Source: Elusimicrobiota bacterium
Lineage (GTDB): Bacteria; Elusimicrobiota; Elusimicrobia; Elusimicrobiales; Elusimicrobiaceae
Assembly (NCBI GenBank): GCA_009778915.1
Contig: WRFH01000001.1
Span: 310,001-374,000 of the forward strand
Length of the DNA: 64,000 bases
Reading direction: 5' to 3'
Shown here: in pieces, positions 47,982-56,996 of the stretch
How positions within the stretch are numbered: the first letter of the stretch is position 1
How the letters are laid out: every line of letters begins with the position of its first letter
The notes under the pieces: generated by a model
The model's database searches: none
The model's input: only the letters and a program-made list of their open reading frames with translations
Told to the model about the DNA's origin: nothing
Translations under genes and position numbers: made by a program

Positions 47982-48293
47982 ATGCAAGAAATCATTTTGA
48001 AACTGGCTAAAAAAATAAAACCGGCGCATTTGGTTTTGGCGCTGATGATTTTGTTTGCGCTTTTTAATGGCAGCCTTTATAACTGGATATATAATAAAAT
48101 CGAAGTCCGCAAACTCACCCAGAGAAACGCCGAAGCGGATAAAGAATTCGCCGTGCTGAGCGCAAGCCTGGAAAAACTTGAAAAAGGCGACACGGCGTAT
48201 TTGGAATCCGTCGCCCGTACTAAATATAATCTTTCTAAACCCGGCGAAATTGAAATAAGATTAGCCCGCTCCGAGCCGGCGGATAAAAAATGA
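47982..48293 (+). CDS. FtsB/DivIC-like septum formation protein
   Basis: A 103-residue bitopic protein with a short cytoplasmic N-terminus, one membrane helix (about 18-36) and a coiled coil (residues 40-72, RKLTQRNAEADKEFAVLSASLEKLEKG in part) ending in the typical DTAYLESVARTKYNLSKPGEIEI. FtsB links FtsL and FtsQ in the division complex and activates septal peptidoglycan synthesis. Gene order after eno matches eno-ftsB in many bacteria. It overlaps the MBL gene by four bases. Confidence 0.88.
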   Translation: MQEIILKLAKKIKPAHLVLALMILFALFNGSLYNWIYNKIEVRKLTQRNAEADKEFAVLSASLEKLEKGDTAYLESVARTKYNLSKPGEIEIRLARSEPADKK

Positions 48294-48895
48294 AAATAGA
48301 AATTCTTGTCCTTGGACCTATGGGCAACTGCACCTACTTGGTAAGCCAAAATGGTGTGGCTTTGCTGGTGGACCCGTCGTGGGACATGGAGGAAATTGAA
48401 CGCGCTCTGCACGGGCAGCGCCTTGCCGCTGTATTTTTTACGCACGGCCATTTTGACCATGTCAAAGACGTAGAGCCAATGCTGCGCAAGCATAATATTA
48501 AAGCGTATATTGAAGAAGCCGACGCGCAAATGAGCGGCCTCCCGTCAGACGTTTTGCAGACTTTTACCGGCGATAAAAAATTAAAAACCGGCGGTTTTGA
48601 CATAGAAATTTTACACACGCCCGGCCACAGCGCAGGCGGCGTGTGTATCAAAATCGGCGATAATCTTTTTACCGGCGACACGCTTTTTCCGGGAGCCTGC
48701 GGGCGCGTTGATTTGCCGACGTCCAACCCGCGCCAGATGCGCGCCAGTCTTTACCGCCTCTCGCAATTACCGGGCGAAACCAAAATCTACGCAGGCCACG
48801 GTTACGGCCCCAAAAACAGTTCCGTCTCAACGATAGAATACGAACGCGCGCACAACCGCTACATGCAAAACGCAATCCGCGACTATTCAAAATAA
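48290..48895 (+). CDS. Metallo-beta-lactamase-fold hydrolase (glyoxalase II-like)
   Basis: A 201-residue MBL hydrolase. The zinc motif THGHFDHVKD (about residue 46) is followed by HTPGHSAGG, FTGDTLFPGACGRVDLPTSN and a final GHGYG. This is the short GloB-like form that lacks the helical C-terminal domain of classical glyoxalase II, so hydroxyacylglutathione hydrolase activity is uncertain; a thioester or similar substrate is possible. The start overlaps the ftsB stop. Confidence 0.9.
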   Translation: MKIEILVLGPMGNCTYLVSQNGVALLVDPSWDMEEIERALHGQRLAAVFFTHGHFDHVKDVEPMLRKHNIKAYIEEADAQMSGLPSDVLQTFTGDKKLKTGGFDIEILHTPGHSAGGVCIKIGDNLFTGDTLFPGACGRVDLPTSNPRQMRASLYRLSQLPGETKIYAGHGYGPKNSSVSTIEYERAHNRYMQNAIRDYSK

Positions 48896-48900
48896 ACTGC

Positions 48901-48906
48901 TAAAAT
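48901..48906 (+). promoter_or_regulatory. -10 hexamer of the MtnX-like gene (leaderless arrangement)
   Basis: TAAAAT, then six bases (ATATAT), then the ATG at 48913. Confidence 0.5.
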
Positions 48907-48912
48907 ATATAT

Positions 48913-49533
48913 ATGTACGCTTTAATTACGGATTTTGACGGGACTGTCACCACTTTTGACGTTTCTCACGCCATCATGCGCCATTTCCACGCGGACCAAA
49001 TTATCGGGGAACCCGTGCATGCCGACGATGACGACGCGAAAGCCTGGATGCGCCGCCATATGGGCGCGTTGCGCGTGACCAAAAAAGAATTTGACAATTT
49101 TGTAGCTGACACGGCGGTCGCGCGCGATGGGCTGCTTCCTATGCTCAAAAAATGTTTTGAAAAAAATATTCCGGTGGAAATTGTCAGCGGCGGCGTGGAC
49201 ATTTATATTAAACCGTTTCTGCTGCGGCATAGAATCGAAGGCATTCCTATATTTTGCGCCAACGGCACTTTTACGCCGGAAGGGATTAAAGTCGACTACC
49301 CTCTGCTGGACGAAGTGAAACTGGAAGATTTCAAAGCCATGCGCGTGCGCAGGTTTAAGGAGCAGGGCTACACTACTATTTACTGCGGAGACGGAATGAC
49401 CGATTTACCGGCTGTTCTGGCGGCGGATATTCCGTTCGCGTGTTCTCACTTGCTTGAATATTGCAGGAAGAAAAATATTAAAGTTAACGAGCTTAAAACT
49501 TTTAAGACGGTGGAAGAAATTATAGGAGCGTAA
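48913..49533 (+). CDS. MtnX/SerB-like HAD phosphatase
   Basis: A 206-residue HAD phosphatase with DFDGTVTTFDV (nucleophile Asp8), IVSGGVDIYIKPFL (motif II Ser), and YCGDGMTDLPAVLAAD (motif IV). The helical cap and the IYIKP segment place it near MtnX, the 2-hydroxy-3-keto-5-methylthiopentenyl-1-phosphate phosphatase of methionine salvage, though no other salvage genes are near. lgt begins two bases after its stop. Confidence 0.88.
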   Translation: MYALITDFDGTVTTFDVSHAIMRHFHADQIIGEPVHADDDDAKAWMRRHMGALRVTKKEFDNFVADTAVARDGLLPMLKKCFEKNIPVEIVSGGVDIYIKPFLLRHRIEGIPIFCANGTFTPEGIKVDYPLLDEVKLEDFKAMRVRRFKEQGYTTIYCGDGMTDLPAVLAADIPFACSHLLEYCRKKNIKVNELKTFKTVEEIIGA

Positions 49534-49534
49534 T

Positions 49535-50323
49535 ATGCACCCGGTACTTTTCAGGATAGGCAGTTTTGCAATTTCTTATTACGGCATTATGAATATGATG
49601 GGCTATTTGCTGGGGCTTTCTTACCTTATTCATTACCGCGATAAAATCGGCATTGACAAAGATACTCTTTGGAATATTTTATTTATCACCATTTTCGGCG
49701 CCATCGTCGGCGGCAAGCTGATGTATATAATCGTTTCCTGGGGAGAACTGGGCCCTACATTCGGCGATAAAATGGCGAATATCGCCGCCAATTTCCGTTA
49801 CGGTTTTGTGTTTTTCGGCGGTTTTATAGTCTCGCTCGTCAGCCTTGTAATTTATATTAAAAGAAAAAAAATGCCGCTGCTGTGCACCGGCGATTTCCTC
49901 GTCGTCGCGCTGCCGCTCGGGCACGCGATAGGGCGCATAGGCTGTTTTTTGGCCGGCTGCTGCTACGGCAGGCCGACGGCCGTTCCGTGGGCGGTTCACT
50001 TTACAAACCCGGATACACTGGTCCCGCCGGGTTTGCGCGGCGTCGGCCTGCACCCGACGCAGCTTTACGAATCCGCCGGGAATTTAATAATTTTTTTAAT
50101 TTTGCATTTTGCTTACAGGCGCAAACATAAAGAAGGCGGAATTATCGCGCTGTACGCCTTCAGCTACGGCGTGCTAAGGTTTATCGTGGAGTTTTTCAGG
50201 GGCGACGACAGGGGGCAGTTTGTGCTTGGCTTTTCCCCGTCGCAGATTGTCTGCATGGTCGTCGTCGCGCTGGCTATAGGCTTCTATTTTTACAAGGGCA
50301 ATAATAAGGAACATGCCAGATAA
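49535..50323 (+). CDS. lgt: Prolipoprotein diacylglyceryl transferase
   Basis: A 262-residue integral membrane enzyme that adds diacylglycerol to the lipobox cysteine of prolipoproteins. About seven membrane helices. Signature regions are HAIGRIGCFLAGCCYGRPT (the H-x-x-GR-x-GN-like signature), PTQLYESAGN, and RFIVEFFRGDDRGQ. It would modify the lipoproteins predicted in this window (15725, 23147). The ribosome site TAGGAGCG precedes the ATG. It overlaps the RluD-like gene by 11 bases. Confidence 0.95.
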   Translation: MHPVLFRIGSFAISYYGIMNMMGYLLGLSYLIHYRDKIGIDKDTLWNILFITIFGAIVGGKLMYIIVSWGELGPTFGDKMANIAANFRYGFVFFGGFIVSLVSLVIYIKRKKMPLLCTGDFLVVALPLGHAIGRIGCFLAGCCYGRPTAVPWAVHFTNPDTLVPPGLRGVGLHPTQLYESAGNLIIFLILHFAYRRKHKEGGIIALYAFSYGVLRFIVEFFRGDDRGQFVLGFSPSQIVCMVVVALAIGFYFYKGNNKEHAR

Positions 50324-51215
50324 AGAGACTTTTGTTTTCGACGAAATTTCCACGCGGCGGCTTGACGTTTTTCTGGCGGAGCGCGCGCCGCAGTATTCCC
50401 GCGGGCTGATACAAACTCTAATCAAAGAAGGCGCGGTTACCGTCGGCGGCAAGCCGCGCAAACCTTCCTGGCCGCTTGAGACCGGCGACGAAGTATCCGT
50501 CGTCTGGCCCGCCGCCGTGAAGAAAACTGACCTTCAAGATTTAATAATTTTTGAAGATAAAAATATGCTGGTTATCAATAAACCCGCCGGCCTGCTTGTG
50601 CACCCGCAGAGCCCCGTCTGGGAAGAAAATCCAGCGGCCGCGTTTATAGGAGAAGAAACTCTGGTCTCTCTTTTGTTGGCCGCGCCGCCCAAAAACTTTG
50701 ACAAAAATATGCCGCGCGCCGGCCTTGTCCACCGTCTGGACAAAGACACCAGCGGCGTTATGTTCATCGCTAAAAACGTAAAAACGCAGGACGCGCTGAC
50801 GGAAAAATTCGCAGGGCGCGAAATGCATAAAACTTATAACGCGATAGTCTGCGGCGTTGTGCCCGACGATAAAGGCGTTATCAGCGTGCCGATAGGCCGC
50901 GTGACGGGGGGGAAAATCAAGGCCAGCGAACTTGGGCGCGAAGCTGTTACCGAATATAAAGTTTTAAAACGCAAAGAAAAATTTACGCTTATGCAGCTGC
51001 ACCCCGTGACGGGCCGCACAAACCAGCTGCGCGTGCACTTGAGTTGGCTGGGTTATCCGGTTTTAGGCGACTGGCTGTACAAAGGCGCGTCCGCGCCGAG
51101 GCTGATGCTGCACTCCCGCAACGCGGAATTTGTCCACCCGTTTACGAAGAAAAAAGTGAAATTTTCCGTTGAGCCGCCGGCGGATTTTAAAAAAATATGG
51201 AAAGAATGTGAGTAA
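50313..51215 (+). CDS. RluD-like RNA pseudouridine synthase
   Basis: A 300-residue RluA/RluD-family synthase. The N-terminal S4 RNA-binding domain (about 15-75, STRRLDVFLAERAPQYSRGLI in part) precedes the catalytic domain with LVHRLDKDTSGVMFIAKN (catalytic Asp). IVCGVVPDDKGVISVPIGR, TGRTNQLRVHLSWLGYPVLGDWLY (in part) and MLHS complete it. Likely target sites are in 23S rRNA (RluD-type), but the exact uridines are not deducible. Confidence 0.93.
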   Translation: MPDKETFVFDEISTRRLDVFLAERAPQYSRGLIQTLIKEGAVTVGGKPRKPSWPLETGDEVSVVWPAAVKKTDLQDLIIFEDKNMLVINKPAGLLVHPQSPVWEENPAAAFIGEETLVSLLLAAPPKNFDKNMPRAGLVHRLDKDTSGVMFIAKNVKTQDALTEKFAGREMHKTYNAIVCGVVPDDKGVISVPIGRVTGGKIKASELGREAVTEYKVLKRKEKFTLMQLHPVTGRTNQLRVHLSWLGYPVLGDWLYKGASAPRLMLHSRNAEFVHPFTKKKVKFSVEPPADFKKIWKECE

Positions 51216-51240
51216 ATAAATTTTTATAAATAATAATTTT

Positions 51241-51277
51241 AAACCCCCGCGCCGGAATTCCGGCGCGGGGGTTTTTA
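51241..51277 (+). terminator. Intrinsic terminator
   Basis: AAACCCCCGCGCCGG pairs with CCGGCGCGGGGGTTT, followed by TT. Confidence 0.9.
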
Positions 51278-51343
51278 GCGTATTTTCAGCCCATTTTTCG
51301 TAAATCCGGCCTAACCCTTTACGGAATTTCGCAAAAATTTTCA

Positions 51344-51403
51344 CGTCAGAGAACAACATAGCCTTTTTAGTTATTTTGGATTAAGATTTTTTCGGGTTAA
51401 AAT
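51344..51403 (+). promoter_or_regulatory. Shared cysteine-rich-family promoter, copy 4
   Basis: The far-upstream block is degraded (GTCAGAGAACAACATAGCC). TTTTTAGTTATTTTGGAT is intact: -35 TTGGAT at 51376-51381, 16-bp spacer, and -10 TAAAAT at 51398-51403. GTG lies 36 bases downstream. Confidence 0.7.
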
Positions 51404-51439
51404 ATAAGTGTAATTATGTGATTATTAAGGAGGCTTTTT

Positions 51440-52216
51440 GTGAAAAGAATACTAAAACTTTTTATGTTAGCCGCGCTGTTTTTTTGCGCCGCTCTGGTTT
51501 ACGCGCAGAGCAACGATTATTATGCCTGCCGCTGCAGGCAGTGGAACGGCAACAATTTGTCATCTCTAGGCGTCACACTTAATACGTGCTGTGCTTTAAG
51601 GCAGAGCAACTATGACGTAGGCCTTTACTTTACTGGTAGCGGTACGACGGTGGGTTCGCAGTCGGGCGCCAACGTCACCTGCGGCACAGCGTGCCCGTCG
51701 TCGCAGGTAAGCGTCAACGGCGTATGCAAGACGCCGTGTTCGAATCTGTACTGCCCGGCCGGGTACCAGAAAAGCACAAATACTTACAATGAGGATGCAC
51801 CCGGGTGCTGTGTGCAGGATTGCAGCTATTTTGCTTGTAACGCCATAAACTCTGGGGCATACGGGTGGCTGAATATTAACACTCAGAATCTTCCCGCCGC
51901 CTGCTCTTCCTGCTGTGTCGCCGGAACTACAGCCACGCTGGGAAGCACGATGCAAACCATATCTTGCGGAGGTAATACGTTCGTCAAATGCTCTTGCGCG
52001 TACAGCGGCAGTTGTTCTTTATGCAGCGGTTACGGGGGGAACACCTGCGCGAACTGGACTTTACATTCTTCTCCTACCAACACAAGTACCGCCTATTCGC
52101 AGACTTATACATCATGCCGTATGAGCAGCTGCACAGGGACATTAATGTATTGCCCCGACGGCTGCGCCACAGGGTATTATTATGACGGTATTCTTAAAGA
52201 CTGCGTCAAACAATAA
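51440..52216 (+). CDS. Secreted cysteine-rich protein, CRC-Q-tg type, member 5
   Basis: A 258-residue protein with GTG start and TTAAGGAGG. Signal peptide about residues 1-22 (ending VYA-Q). Mature start YYACRCRQWNGNNLSSLG. Residues 1-100 are nearly the same as in the next gene, up to VNGVCKTPC, after which the two proteins share nothing clear beyond cysteine richness. The C-terminal region has CSCAYSGSCSLCSGYGG and CPDGCATGYYYDG. Secretion is predicted; function unknown. Confidence 0.78.
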   Translation: MKRILKLFMLAALFFCAALVYAQSNDYYACRCRQWNGNNLSSLGVTLNTCCALRQSNYDVGLYFTGSGTTVGSQSGANVTCGTACPSSQVSVNGVCKTPCSNLYCPAGYQKSTNTYNEDAPGCCVQDCSYFACNAINSGAYGWLNINTQNLPAACSSCCVAGTTATLGSTMQTISCGGNTFVKCSCAYSGSCSLCSGYGGNTCANWTLHSSPTNTSTAYSQTYTSCRMSSCTGTLMYCPDGCATGYYYDGILKDCVKQ

Positions 52217-52237
52217 ACTGCCTTAGTAATATTTAAA

Positions 52238-52277
52238 AATACCGCGCCGCTTAATTTTAAACGGCGCGGTTTTTTTG
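52238..52277 (+). terminator. Intrinsic terminator
   Basis: ACCGCGCCG pairs with CGGCGCGGT and is followed by TTTTTTG. Confidence 0.88.
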
Positions 52278-52318
52278 TCAATTTTGTCTGTTTTTCCGTA
52301 AAATTATTTCATTGGATA

Positions 52319-52391
52319 GTGGAATCGTCTACGTCGTAAAAAAACATAGCCTTTTTAATTATTTTGGATTAAGACTTTTATGGTTTAGAAT
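52319..52391 (+). promoter_or_regulatory. Shared cysteine-rich-family promoter, copy 5
   Basis: GTGGAATCGTCTACG and TCGTAAAAAAACATAGCC, then TTTTTAATTATTTTGGAT. -35 TTGGAT at 52364-52369, 16-bp spacer, and -10 TAGAAT at 52386-52391. GTG lies 36 bases downstream. Confidence 0.75.
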
Positions 52392-52427
52392 ATAAGAGTA
52401 ATTCCAAGATTATTAAGGAGGCTTTTT

Positions 52428-53129
52428 GTGAAAAAAATAATAAAACTTTTTATGTTTGCCGCGCTGTTTTTTTGCGCCGCCCTGGTTTACGCGCAGAGCA
52501 ATGATTATTGCGCCTGCCGCTGCAGGCAGTGGACCGGGAGCAATTTGTCGTCTCTATGCAACTCCTCGCTCAATACCTGTTGTTCTTTAAAGCAGAGCGG
52601 GTATAGCGTCGGCACTAACTTTACGGGTAGCGGCACTACGGTAGGCTCGCAATCGGGCGCCAACGTCACCTGCGGCACGGCTTGCCCGTCGTCGCAGGTA
52701 AGCGTAAACGGTGTCTGCAAGACGCCGTGCCCCAGTTCTTGTCCCGGCGGACTGGTGCGCCAGGGTAATTATCAGGAAGATACTCCCCACACTATATGCT
52801 GCGAATGCCCGAGCAGCATGACTCAATACCCGGGCTCACCATGGTGCTATGCTGTGCTGTCGTGTAGCGGCAGTTCTTCCCAGTGTGATCCTCCGATAGT
52901 CAGCGCATGGGGCGGTATAGTAAACTTGCGAACGGGATCAGGCGCTTCAGGCGGGGACATTAGTTATATATCTGGATGTTATAGCACTACGTCAACCCTA
53001 GATTATATGAAACAAGGCAGAGGCGACCTTGCCTGCGCAATACAGGGACCGGATTTCTACAACATTAGTTTCGGTTGCAGATGGGGCGGAACTCCGAATT
53101 ATTATCTTATGTGCGTACCCGCCCAATAA
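52428..53129 (+). CDS. Secreted cysteine-rich protein, CRC-Q-tg type, member 6
   Basis: A 233-residue protein with GTG start and TTAAGGAGG. The signal peptide is near-identical to that of its neighbour (ending VYA-Q), and the first 100 residues match it in sequence (CACRCRQWTGSN, TVGSQSGANVTCGTACPSSQ). The C-terminal half is different (CPSSMTQYPGSPWCYAV, GDISYISGCYSTT), fitting a constant N-terminal and variable C-terminal pattern. Function unknown. Confidence 0.78.
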   Translation: MKKIIKLFMFAALFFCAALVYAQSNDYCACRCRQWTGSNLSSLCNSSLNTCCSLKQSGYSVGTNFTGSGTTVGSQSGANVTCGTACPSSQVSVNGVCKTPCPSSCPGGLVRQGNYQEDTPHTICCECPSSMTQYPGSPWCYAVLSCSGSSSQCDPPIVSAWGGIVNLRTGSGASGGDISYISGCYSTTSTLDYMKQGRGDLACAIQGPDFYNISFGCRWGGTPNYYLMCVPAQ

Positions 53130-53145
53130 ATATTTAAACGCCGAT

Positions 53146-53183
53146 AAAAACTCCCCGCTTTTGAAAAAGCGGGGAGTTTTTTA
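53146..53183. terminator. Bidirectional intrinsic terminator
   Basis: AAAAACTCCCCGCTTTT pairs with AAAAGCGGGGAGTTTTTT, between the convergent cysteine-rich and acyltransferase genes. Confidence 0.9.
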
Positions 53184-53198
53184 CTGCGGAATAAAATT

Positions 53199-53891
53199 TT
53201 AAGAAACCAGCTGTTCGGCTTTCATGGTGGCGGCGTTTAGTTCCTGCTCTAACGCCAGTTTAATTTTGGCTTTGTCAGTTTTTTCGTCGATAAAAATCAT
53301 TTTGCCGTAGACAAGCGCGCATTTGCCGAACGGCAGCGGGATTCTCATTTTGTCCCAGCTGTTGACGGTAATTTTATTGCTGAGGCCGCAGCCGACTGGC
53401 ACTATCGGCAGGCCGGTTTTCTGCGCCAGGTACATCACGCCCTGCTGGACTTTGTAGACGGGGCCGCGCGGGCCGTCGGGCGTTATCATCGGGTGATAGC
53501 CGGCCTGCGATAAATTTATCAAACTGCGCAGAGCGCCCGCGCCGCCTTTGCTGGTGGAGCCGCGGACGGCTTTCATGCCGAATTTGGGAAGGACGCGCGC
53601 GATAAACTCACCGTCTTTGCTGAGGCTTATTAAGACGCAGATTTTCTGGCCGCGGTACGGATATAAAAGGAAGCCCTGCTGGTTGTGCCAGATGGCGTAA
53701 ATATAGTTTTTGCCCGTCTTGTCATAATCTTCAAATTCTTTAGTTTTGTAAATTTTCGTTCTGGTCGTCCAGCCTAATAAAATGCTGAGCGCGTAAATTA
53801 AATTTGAAACAATTACGTATTTAAAAGACCTGTGCGGGCTTTTGATGGAAGTTTTTAAAGAAGTCGGGCGGCGGGCGTGGATATCATTCAT
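53199..53891 (-). CDS. DUF374-family lysophospholipid/LPS acyltransferase-like protein
   Basis: A 230-residue protein with one N-terminal hydrophobic segment (about 27-42) and the DUF374 core. Motifs are AIWHNQQGFLL, VLISLSKDGEFIA, KAVRGSTSKGG and MITPDGPRGPVYKVQQGVMYLA in part. The H-N replaces the HX4D acyltransferase motif in this family. DUF374 enzymes act like lipid A or lysophospholipid acyltransferases at the inner membrane. It overlaps the upstream gene (53888) by four bases. Confidence 0.87.
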   Translation of the reverse strand: MNDIHARRPTSLKTSIKSPHRSFKYVIVSNLIYALSILLGWTTRTKIYKTKEFEDYDKTGKNYIYAIWHNQQGFLLYPYRGQKICVLISLSKDGEFIARVLPKFGMKAVRGSTSKGGAGALRSLINLSQAGYHPMITPDGPRGPVYKVQQGVMYLAQKTGLPIVPVGCGLSNKITVNSWDKMRIPLPFGKCALVYGKMIFIDEKTDKAKIKLALEQELNAATMKAEQLVS

Positions 53892-54517
53892 TTATTTTTC
53901 CTTTTAAGTTTTTTCCACGGCGCTAAAAACGCGACGACGGCTTTCGGCGACACAGCGCCGCCGTCAAGCGAAACGTTTATTTTGGCGGTGTTCACGTCGT
54001 CAAAAATAAACGGCAGGATTTTTGCCGCTATGTCCGGCGGAGTGCGCGGCGCGTCCGCCAAAAATTTCGGCTCCTGCGCGTAGGCAAAAGACGGCGCGTA
54101 TAAAATTTCAATTCCTTCCGTCTCAAAATCTTCTTTTGCGGCCTGTTCTTTAATCAGTTCCGCGCTGAACTGCACCGCTGTGCGCAGAAATTCAAACAGC
54201 GCGATATTGGCCGCGGTTTGCAGTTGGGCGTTCGGCATTTGGGCGATTTGGTTTTCCGTTTCCGCGCCGAGCGTAAGAACACAGGCCGAAAAAATTTCTT
54301 TGTTCCGTAAACCAAGCGCTTCAAGCTCCATAGGCGCGCCTTCGTAAAGTTTGTATACTACGCCGGGATTTAGAGAGGAGTACAGGCCGACTATAAATTT
54401 ATCAAGTTCAAATTCGCCGTCAATGCCCGCGGATTTAAGGTCCAGGTTGGCCCTCAGAATTTTTTGGGATATGCTTTTGCGCCGCAGAGAAATTTTAAAC
54501 TTTTTTATTTTGTTCAT
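53888..54517 (-). CDS. Protein of unknown function, possibly methionine-synthase-activation-like
   Basis: A 209-residue soluble protein with a very basic N-terminus (MNKIKKFKISLRRKSISQK). The middle (NKEIFSACVLTLGAETENQI ... IALFEFLRTAVQFSAELI) weakly recalls the B12-dependent methionine-synthase activation domain fold, where ATLG precedes a helical pair. This is a low-confidence resemblance. It is translationally coupled to the DUF374 gene through an ATGA overlap and follows secDF on the same strand. Confidence 0.55.
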   Translation of the reverse strand: MNKIKKFKISLRRKSISQKILRANLDLKSAGIDGEFELDKFIVGLYSSLNPGVVYKLYEGAPMELEALGLRNKEIFSACVLTLGAETENQIAQMPNAQLQTAANIALFEFLRTAVQFSAELIKEQAAKEDFETEGIEILYAPSFAYAQEPKFLADAPRTPPDIAAKILPFIFDDVNTAKINVSLDGGAVSPKAVVAFLAPWKKLKRKNK

Positions 54518-54545
54518 TTGACGCTTGCCGCTGGGCTTTACAAAT

Positions 54546-54572
54546 TTCCCTCTCCATTTTGGGGAGAGGGAA
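54546..54572. repeat. Solo hairpin resembling a MITE end
   Basis: TTCCCTCTCC pairs with GGAGAGGGAA around ATTTTGG. The arm sequence CCCTCTCC matches the tips of the 193-bp elements, but no second end or core is present. It could also be a weak terminator or processing site between secDF and the next gene. Confidence 0.55.
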
Positions 54573-54587
54573 TATTAGAAGATGCGT

Positions 54588-56984
54588 TTAATTATTTCTG
54601 TATTTATTTTTTTTGATTTCTTTTTTTGTCAGTTTGTTTTGCGCCTGCGCCTGGGCCTGTACACCGGCGCCGGACGTGTTATCACTGCCGTGCACCCAGT
54701 GGTAAACAAGCGGCGTGGCTATCGCGATGGTCGAATACGTACCGATAATTACGCCGACAATCATGGACAACGAGAAGTTTTTCAGCACTTCTCCGCCGAA
54801 GAAATACAAGATTATCACGGCCACCAAAACCGTGCCCGACGTGATTATCGTTCTTGAAAGAGTTTCGTTTATGCTCAGGTTTACTATTTCATAAAACGGC
54901 ATTTTCGGGTTAAGGTGGATGTTTTCCCTCATTCGGTCAAAAATGACGATGTTGTCGTTAATGGAATAACCGACTACCGTGAGTATCGCCGCGACTATAA
55001 CAAGGTCAAACTCAAGATGCAGAACCGAAAACACGCCGAGCATGAATATTGCGTCGTGCGCCAGCGCTATAACGCCGCTGGTGCCCCATACTATATTCTG
55101 GAAACGGAACGCGACGTAGAGAATGATAAACAACAGCGACAGCACAAGCGCCCAGACGGCTTTTTTGGATAAATCCTGGCCGACAGCCGGGCCGACGTAA
55201 CTTGTACTTTCAATTTTGTAATCTAAGTTCGCTTTTTTGAGCGACGCTTCAATCTCATCTTTAACGTCGTTCACGTTGTCCTGCGAACCTTTTATTTTAA
55301 TGGCGAACGTATTTTTGCCGACGAAGGACTGTATTTCGGGGTTATATTTGTCTATCGCGTTTCTAAGCTGCGCTATGGTAACCGCCTCTTTGAAAGAAAC
55401 CTGCACCATAGTTCCGCCTTTAAAGTCAATGGCGAAGTTAAAACCGCGCGTGACTATCGAGCCTATCGCCGCTAAAATAAGACACGCGGATATCGCGAAA
55501 AATACTTTCCTGAATTTTAAAAAGTCTATATTAGGCAGCTTAGGCAGGAAGTTCATCATGCCTTTGCCTATTTCTTTGGGGTTTGACGTGAGTATTAAAT
55601 CGTATATCGCCCTGGTGACAAAGACCGACGTGAAAAGGCTGACCACCAGACCGAGCGTCAAAGTGACCGCGAACCCTTTTACCGGGCCGGAGCCGAACTG
55701 GAATAAAAATAACGCCGCTATCCAGTTTGTAACGTGGGAGTCTATAATCGCGCTCCACGCCTTATCATAACCGTTGCTTATAACTTCGTCCGCCGGCAGG
55801 CCGCGGTGCTTCTCTTCCCTCATACGTTCAAGAATAAGCACGTTCGCGTCTATGGCCATTGCCAGCGCGAGTATGATACCGGCAATGCCCGGCAGCGTCA
55901 GCGTTGAGTTGAACGCTGCCATTAAAGCCAGCAGGAAGAAAAGGTTCAGCAGCAGCGCTATATCCGCTATCAAACCGCCGCCTCTGTAATAAACCAACAT
56001 AAAAAGCAGGATGAGTATAAGGCCGTATAAAGAGGCCGATATGCCGGATTTAATGCTGTCTTCGCCGAGGCTGGGGCCGATGACGCGCTTTTCAATAATC
56101 TTAACCGGCGCCGGCAGCGCGCCCGCGCGCAGAGTGATGGCAAGGCGTTTTGCTTCGTCCAAAGTATATCTGCCGGTTATGCGGCCGTCTTTGGTGATTC
56201 TTGACTGTATCGTCGGAGCGGACTGAACGGTGTTGTCCAAAACTATGGCCAGCTGTTTGCCTATGTTCGCGCCCGTGAGCGCGCCGAATTTGTTGGCCCC
56301 GTCGATATTAAAAGAAAAAGTTACTTCCGGCATGCCGTAGTCGCCGCTGACATTGACGTTCGCGTTTTCCAAATCCGCGCCGGTGACTTTTACTTCGCTG
56401 TCCAGCACGCTGTATCCGCCGTCTTTATTTTTCAGGATAACCATACCTGCCGGCAGGAGCTTTGCGATTTCGGGTATAAGGTTGCCGTCGTCGTCCCACG
56501 GGTTTGCCGTGGCTTCAAGTTTGGTTATAGCTTTTTCCGCGCCTTTGGTGTCGGTTTTGACTATCATGAATTTCAGCTGCGCGGTTTTGCCGATTAACGC
56601 TTCCGCCGCCGCCGGGTTTGCAATGCCGGGCAGCTGGACCGAAATCCATTTGTCGCCCTGTCTGTTGATGGGGGTTTCCGCCACGCCGTACTGGTCAATG
56701 CGGTTTCTGATGATTTCTATGGCCTGCGCCATAGCGTCGTTGAGCGTGACGTTATCCGCCAGTTTGGAAGTGTCCAGTTCCAAAAGCAGGCTGCTGCCGC
56801 CGCGCAGGTCAAGACCTAGGTTTAAAATATTGCCTGGTCTTTCGCCGCGCGCTTCAAGCTGGTTTCTTTCATCGTTTGTTTTGCTGTACCAATCGTAAAC
56901 CGGGTAGAGCAGATAGACCGAGCCGAAGAACGCAATTATTACCACGGCCCATTTGAAAAGTATTTTATTTGACATTCTAGACAT
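54588..56984 (-). CDS. secDF: SecD-SecF fusion protein translocase subunit
   Basis: A 798-residue single-chain SecDF, the proton-driven accessory of the Sec translocon that helps pull exported proteins outward. The SecD half has [16 protein letters not shown], the P1 head region (about 100-290) and six membrane helices with [26 protein letters not shown] (in part). The SecF half starts near residue 490 ([17 protein letters not shown]) and has [19 protein letters not shown]. Many bacteria carry separate secD and secF; the fusion occurs in others. The start overlaps a GGAG site. yajC lies 12 bases upstream. Confidence 0.96.
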   Translation of the reverse strand: MSRMSNKILFKWAVVIIAFFGSVYLLYPVYDWYSKTNDERNQLEARGERPGNILNLGLDLRGGSSLLLELDTSKLADNVTLNDAMAQAIEIIRNRIDQYGVAETPINRQGDKWISVQLPGIANPAAAEALIGKTAQLKFMIVKTDTKGAEKAITKLEATANPWDDDGNLIPEIAKLLPAGMVILKNKDGGYSVLDSEVKVTGADLENANVNVSGDYGMPEVTFSFNIDGANKFGALTGANIGKQLAIVLDNTVQSAPTIQSRITKDGRITGRYTLDEAKRLAITLRAGALPAPVKIIEKRVIGPSLGEDSIKSGISASLYGLILILLFMLVYYRGGGLIADIALLLNLFFLLALMAAFNSTLTLPGIAGIILALAMAIDANVLILERMREEKHRGLPADEVISNGYDKAWSAIIDSHVTNWIAALFLFQFGSGPVKGFAVTLTLGLVVSLFTSVFVTRAIYDLILTSNPKEIGKGMMNFLPKLPNIDFLKFRKVFFAISACLILAAIGSIVTRGFNFAIDFKGGTMVQVSFKEAVTIAQLRNAIDKYNPEIQSFVGKNTFAIKIKGSQDNVNDVKDEIEASLKKANLDYKIESTSYVGPAVGQDLSKKAVWALVLSLLFIILYVAFRFQNIVWGTSGVIALAHDAIFMLGVFSVLHLEFDLVIVAAILTVVGYSINDNIVIFDRMRENIHLNPKMPFYEIVNLSINETLSRTIITSGTVLVAVIILYFFGGEVLKNFSLSMIVGVIIGTYSTIAIATPLVYHWVHGSDNTSGAGVQAQAQAQNKLTKKEIKKNKYRNN

Positions 56985-56996
56985 TCGCGAAACTCC

